This document shows positions 59,888 through 64,000 of a stretch of 64,000 bases of DNA, piece by piece. This DNA comes from JAVBLV01 sp031553195 (lineage in GTDB: Bacteria; Bacteroidota; Bacteroidia; Bacteroidales; P3), in NCBI GenBank assembly GCA_031553195.1, contig JAVBLV010000004.1, positions 19,159 through 83,158 on the forward strand, given 5' to 3'. Each line of letters opens with the position of its first letter. Positions within the stretch are counted from its first letter, which is position 1. The notes under the pieces are model-generated. The model saw only the letters and a list, made by a program, of their open reading frames with translations. It made no database searches and was not told the DNA's origin. Position numbers and translations under genes: made by a program.

Positions 59888-61855
59888 ATGCAAAGAATCA
59901 GTATCGTAACATTATTTCTTATTTTCTATTTCTCCATTGCAACATTTGCGCAATCGGATGCCGAAGAGAATTGCAGCAGCCCGCTGGATAAGAAAAATAA
60001 AAAAAAATATGAGGAGGCTGTAGAGTTATACAATAAAGTAAAATACTCCGAATGTTTAAAGCTACTGAAAGAAGTGCAGGAGGCCGAGAACGAATACGCC
60101 GATCCGTATTTCCTGGCGGGAATGATTGCCATAAAAAGAGAAAACATTAATTCGGCGGAAAAAAATTTCAAACAGGCGTTGGAACTTTGTCCCGATTATC
60201 CTAATCCGTATTTATATTACTATCTGGGACTTATTAACTACAGCAATGAAAAATTTTCAGAGGCAACGAATTACTATGAAAAATTCTTCAAATTGGCGGA
60301 AGAACTCAATAGCCCTGATTTTGAAAAACTTTACGAAGAGGCGCATTTATACCATCAATGGTCTGAATTTTTAGGAAAAGTTTATGCAAACCAGGTTCCT
60401 TTCAATCCTCAGCCTGTAAGAGGAATTTCAACCCCTAACGATGAAACGTTTGCTTACTTTTCGGTAGATAATACCATGGTTTTCTTCAACCGGAAAATGG
60501 AAGAAAAAGAAGAAGATTCATTTTATGAAGCCGATACCGATACTAAAAACCGGTTATGTATGGGCGAAATAGGCCCCGACGGCATTTGGCAAGAAGGGAA
60601 ACCTTTACCGAGACCATTTAATATTTTTCCCGATGAAGCCTTTGCAACCTTAACTTCGGACAACAAATTACTATATTACACGGTTTGCAACTACCATAAC
60701 ACCTATTTTAACTGCGATATTTTTTATTCCGAATTTAAGAACGGCGCGTGGACGCCCATTCAAAATGCAGGTAAAAACATAAATACCAACAGTACTTGGG
60801 ATGCTCAACCTTCAATTACTCCCGATGGAAAATGGTTATATTTTTCCAGCGACCGGCCCGGCGGCTTTGGCGGCGTCGATATCTGGAGAGTGAAACGCCT
60901 TCCCAGCGGCGATTGGGGACGCCCCGAAAATTTAGGTACAAATGTCAATACTCCGGGAAATGAAAAAACGCCCTTTATCCATCCTGACGGAGTTACATTG
61001 TATTTTTCGTCCAACGGATGGAAAGGAGTAGGCGGATATGATGTTTTTTATACCAAAATCGGCAATAAAAGCCATCCGATTAATTTAGGATATCCGATTA
61101 ACACAGAAGAAGACGAAGTAGGATTCTCTATTAGTCCCGACGGAAGCAAAGGTTATTTTTGTTCTAATAAATATAAAAATACCCGCGACCTCGACATTTT
61201 AGAATTCGATTTATACGAAAAAGCAAGACCCGAACCTATAACCTTAATTAAAGGTACCTTAACCAATGAAAGCGGAGAAGGTACGATAGGAAATATTTTC
61301 TTTTTAAAAAACATAACGGAAGAAGACCCTTCGGAATTTAAAACCGACGAGGAAACCGGTCGTTTTACCGCTGTAGTAAAATCAAATTCCGATTATTTGA
61401 TGTTAGCCAAAAAAGAAGGTTACGCTTATGATTATAGGTTAGTTACAAAGAATATGCTTGAAGGCAAAAATTCTATTAATATCGATCTGCAAATCAGACC
61501 TATTGAAATTGGAGGCGCATATCAACTTAGAGATATTAACTTTACCACAAATTCTTATGAATTAAGTAAAGAGGATCAATTTGTTATTGACGCTTTCGTT
61601 GATTTCTTACGGGAAAACCCTACAGTATATGTTGTAATCCAGGGGCATACAGATAATGTGGGGGATTCTAAAGAAAATTTAAAACTTTCCGAAGCACGGG
61701 CAAAAGCAGTATACGATTATCTTATATTGAAACGAATAAGGCAGGAACGGCTCGAATATAAGGGATACGGCTCAAGTCAACCGGTAGCGTCGAACGATAC
61801 GGAAGAAGGACGAAGCAAAAACCGGAGAACTGTTTTTGTTATTACCCGCAAATAA
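59888..61855 (+). CDS. OmpA-family protein with TPR and PD40 propeller
   Basis: 655 residues with a signal peptide (ending TFAQ). Domains: TPR (~30-135, NSAEKNFKQALELCPDYPNP), WD40-like PD40 beta-propeller (~150-430, QPSITPDGKWLYFSSDRPGG; FIHPDGVTLYFSSNGW), a carboxypeptidase-regulatory-like strand domain (~440-530), and an OmpA peptidoglycan-binding domain (VIQGHTDNVGDSKENLKLSE; SKNRRTVFVI). Typical envelope linker of this phylum. Confidence 0.92.
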   Translation: MQRISIVTLFLIFYFSIATFAQSDAEENCSSPLDKKNKKKYEEAVELYNKVKYSECLKLLKEVQEAENEYADPYFLAGMIAIKRENINSAEKNFKQALELCPDYPNPYLYYYLGLINYSNEKFSEATNYYEKFFKLAEELNSPDFEKLYEEAHLYHQWSEFLGKVYANQVPFNPQPVRGISTPNDETFAYFSVDNTMVFFNRKMEEKEEDSFYEADTDTKNRLCMGEIGPDGIWQEGKPLPRPFNIFPDEAFATLTSDNKLLYYTVCNYHNTYFNCDIFYSEFKNGAWTPIQNAGKNINTNSTWDAQPSITPDGKWLYFSSDRPGGFGGVDIWRVKRLPSGDWGRPENLGTNVNTPGNEKTPFIHPDGVTLYFSSNGWKGVGGYDVFYTKIGNKSHPINLGYPINTEEDEVGFSISPDGSKGYFCSNKYKNTRDLDILEFDLYEKARPEPITLIKGTLTNESGEGTIGNIFFLKNITEEDPSEFKTDEETGRFTAVVKSNSDYLMLAKKEGYAYDYRLVTKNMLEGKNSINIDLQIRPIEIGGAYQLRDINFTTNSYELSKEDQFVIDAFVDFLRENPTVYVVIQGHTDNVGDSKENLKLSEARAKAVYDYLILKRIRQERLEYKGYGSSQPVASNDTEEGRSKNRRTVFVITRK

Positions 61856-61924
61856 TGGTTGTAATATGAAACATAATCTTGCGCTTTAACCTGAATCTTC
61901 AAATTAATTATATAGAGACTCATT

Positions 61925-63760
61925 GTGAAAAATATATTTAGGGCGTTTAAGTATCTGACTCATTACAAAAGATATATGGGATTGAATATCTTCTTCAATA
62001 TCCTGTATGTTTTTTTCTCTTTGTTTTCATTTACAATGATCGTTCCTTTTGTAAGTTTATTACTTGGCCTAGTCGATGTTCCGCAATCCGAGCCGGTTTT
62101 TGCATTTAATAAAGACGCTTTAATGTCTTATCTGAGTTGGAATCTTCAGCAGTATAAAGAAATCTATGGCGTTTTCAGATGTTTAGCCGTGGTTTCTATT
62201 TTATATGTATTATTTTCCTTGTTAAGCAACACCTCGCGCTATTTAAGCATGTATTTCTTAGCGCCGATAAGAAACGGCATTGTTAAAGACATCCGGAACG
62301 ATATGTACCATAAAATTACCATTCTTCCACTGTCGTTTTTCTCCGAACAAAGAAAGGGAGATATTCTAAGCCGCTTTTCTTCTGATATGATGGAAATCGA
62401 ATGGTCGGTGATGAGCGCTCTGCAGATGCTATTAAAAGATATACTGAATATTATTGTATTTGCATCCTCTTTGATATTTATCAGTCCTAAGCTTTTCTTA
62501 TTTGTCATTCTCATCTTTCCTATTACCGTTTTTTTTATCCGGATGATTGGGAAAAGCCTGAAAAGAAATGCTGAAAAAGGACAGAAAGGAATCGGATTAT
62601 TATTATCGAATTTGGAGGAAACGCTTTCGGGTATGAGGATTATACAAGCATTCAACATACAAGACAAAGCAACCCGACAATTTCGAAATCTGAATGAGAA
62701 TTATACCCGCTCCAACGTAAAAGCGTTGCGGAGAAAAGAACTAAGTTCTCCCATTACGGAAATATTGGGCGTATTGGTTTTAACTATTGTGCTGCTATAC
62801 GGCGGAAATTTGGTTTTTTCGCAAGAAATGCAAGCGCCCGTTTTTATTGCGTTTGTCGTTCTGTTTTCTCGTATCATTCCGCCTGCGCAAGGTCTTGTAA
62901 CCGCCTATAATAACCTGCAAAAAGGAAACGCCGCGGCAGACAGGGTTTTTGAAATTATGGATGCAAAAGAAACCATCCTTGAAAAACCGGATGCGATCAT
63001 TCTTTGTCATTTTGAAAAAGAAATACGTTATCAGAACGTCTACTTTGCCTATAAAAACAACGATAATAAAGAAACGCAAACAGAAGTATTAAAAAACATA
63101 GATCTCGCTATTCCCAAAGGGAAAACTATTGCTATCGTCGGTCCTTCGGGGGCGGGAAAAACAACGTTGGTAGATCTGTTGCCCCGATTTTATGATTGCT
63201 CTTCAGGAAGTATTTTTATCGATAATATTTCTGTCGGAGATCTGAATATTAACTCCCTAAGGGCTTCTATCGGATTGGTTTCGCAAGATTGCATTTTGTT
63301 CAACGACTCGATAATCAACAATATTGCATTCGGGCTGCGCAATGTTGCATTGGAAGAAATTATCCATGCGGCCAAAATTGCCAATGCCCACGAATTCATC
63401 GAACAGCTTCCCAATGGCTACTACACAAACATCGGAGACCGCGGATTGAATTTATCGGGCGGGCAAAGACAACGCATTAGTATTGCACGAGCCATATTTA
63501 AAGATCCGCCTATTCTCATTCTGGACGAAGCTACTTCGGCATTGGATACCGAATCGGAGAAACTGGTTCAGGACGCCTTATCCAAACTAATGGAAAATCG
63601 TACTTCGATTGTTATTGCGCATAGACTATCGACGATACTACACGCTGACGAAATTATCGTTATGGAACATGGCTGTATTGTTGAACGGGGAAAACATGAA
63701 ACACTTGTCAAAGCCAACGGATTATATAAAAAATTGGTGGATCTACAATCTCTTAATTAG
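61925..63760 (+). CDS. MsbA-like ABC transporter
   Basis: 611 residues, GTG start at 61925. A six-helix permease domain (1-310) is fused to an ATPase: Walker A GPSGAGKTT (~402), signature LSGGQRQRISIARAI, Walker B PILILDEATSALD, and the H-loop IAHRLST. The lipid-flippase/MsbA type is most similar by overall architecture, but the substrate cannot be told from sequence. No C39 domain, unlike the element's exporter. Confidence 0.9.
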   Translation: MKNIFRAFKYLTHYKRYMGLNIFFNILYVFFSLFSFTMIVPFVSLLLGLVDVPQSEPVFAFNKDALMSYLSWNLQQYKEIYGVFRCLAVVSILYVLFSLLSNTSRYLSMYFLAPIRNGIVKDIRNDMYHKITILPLSFFSEQRKGDILSRFSSDMMEIEWSVMSALQMLLKDILNIIVFASSLIFISPKLFLFVILIFPITVFFIRMIGKSLKRNAEKGQKGIGLLLSNLEETLSGMRIIQAFNIQDKATRQFRNLNENYTRSNVKALRRKELSSPITEILGVLVLTIVLLYGGNLVFSQEMQAPVFIAFVVLFSRIIPPAQGLVTAYNNLQKGNAAADRVFEIMDAKETILEKPDAIILCHFEKEIRYQNVYFAYKNNDNKETQTEVLKNIDLAIPKGKTIAIVGPSGAGKTTLVDLLPRFYDCSSGSIFIDNISVGDLNINSLRASIGLVSQDCILFNDSIINNIAFGLRNVALEEIIHAAKIANAHEFIEQLPNGYYTNIGDRGLNLSGGQRQRISIARAIFKDPPILILDEATSALDTESEKLVQDALSKLMENRTSIVIAHRLSTILHADEIIVMEHGCIVERGKHETLVKANGLYKKLVDLQSLN

Positions 63761-63953
63761 CAAAAAAGAAGTTTAAAGCAGGTATCCGAACAATAAATAA
63801 ATGATAATCCGCAATGTTACCCCTAACCTTTGAAAAGACAGGCTTTATTACCCCTAAATCCCAATGTCGTTAAGTTAAGGGATACAAAAATAAAAACCAT
63901 TGAGTTAAGGATAAAAAATCCTTTCTTTGTATCGACTAAAAAACAAAAACTCA
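63761..63953. other. intergenic region with inverted repeat
   Basis: CCATTGAGTT (63897-63906) pairs with AACTCAATGG (63948-63957), the latter covering the next start codon. GTTAAGTTAAGG and GAGTTAAGG are direct-repeat words. Could be the end of an insertion sequence. Confidence 0.4.
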
Positions 63954-64000
63954 ATGGTCAAAGCAAATGTAGTAATAATTGATGGATTAAAAAAATTTCT
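63954..64000 (+). CDS. start of an unidentified gene, cut by window edge
   Basis: Only 15 complete codons, MVKANVVIIDGLKKF, from the ATG at 63954, whose codon is inside an inverted repeat. The repeat structure upstream fits an insertion-sequence transposase, but the fragment is too short to name. Confidence 0.4.
   Translation, partial: MVKANVVIIDGLKKF

Overview
The DNA is from a member of the Bacteroidota, most likely Bacteroidales. It is AT-rich. The gene families are typical of that phylum: outer-membrane barrels ending in Phe, OmpA/PD40 proteins, DUF4136 and DUF4252 proteins, an ECF sigma/anti-sigma pair, an RteC-like regulator and a CTnDOT-type integrase. Promoter-like TAnnTTTG boxes replace E. 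coli-type boxes. No rRNA or tRNA gene was recognised.

Layout. (1) 1-2761 is chromosome: the end of metK and two tandem paralogous outer-membrane protein genes. (2) 2753-45621 is a 42.9-kb integrated element lying inside the second of these genes. The gene's two halves are 43 kb apart, share a 9-bp direct repeat (TTCGGGAAA), and rejoin in frame to exactly 266 codons, the length of the intact neighbour. (3) 45622-64000 is chromosome again: a KamA-family radical SAM protein, a DUF4136 lipoprotein, OMPs, a lone TolC, an ECF sigma operon, thiL, recR, a YgiQ-type protein, folE, an OmpA/PD40 protein and an MsbA-like ABC exporter. A ~100-140 bp interspersed repeat occurs three times in this part.

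The element has two halves. The left half (3.0-27.0 kb) is an integrase followed by a nearly unbroken minus-strand block of about 25 genes. In transcription order these are: HTH/excisionase-like protein, replication protein, DnaC-like loader, small HTH protein; then membrane-anchored and beta-rich proteins, a transglutaminase-fold protein, a coiled-coil repeat protein and a lytic transglycosylase; then an apparent lysis cassette (holin-like, unimolecular-spanin-like, small TM protein, transglycosylase); then a Lys-rich histone-like protein, a 1709-residue methyltransferase-helicase resembling phage P1 DarB in architecture, and a RadA-like ATPase. I see no relaxase, type IV secretion, terminase, portal or tail gene. 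My inference, not a proof, is that this is a provirus-like element of a tailless type, or a new kind of particle-forming element.

The right half (27.3-45.4 kb) is plus-strand cargo: a three-precursor RiPP locus. Two units are grasp-with-spasm type (GG-leader precursor, ATP-grasp maturase, SPASM maturase, TPR-like exported protein). The third has a six-Cys GG precursor with a complete radical SAM/SPASM enzyme and an S41 protease. All could share one C39-peptidase ABC exporter, HlyD adaptor and TolC channel. Each precursor is preceded by a long non-coding region ending in the same motif, exactly 21 nt before the ATG. The 5' and 3' ends of these regions can pair, so I propose a shared structured leader RNA. 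Each precursor is followed by a strong hairpin.
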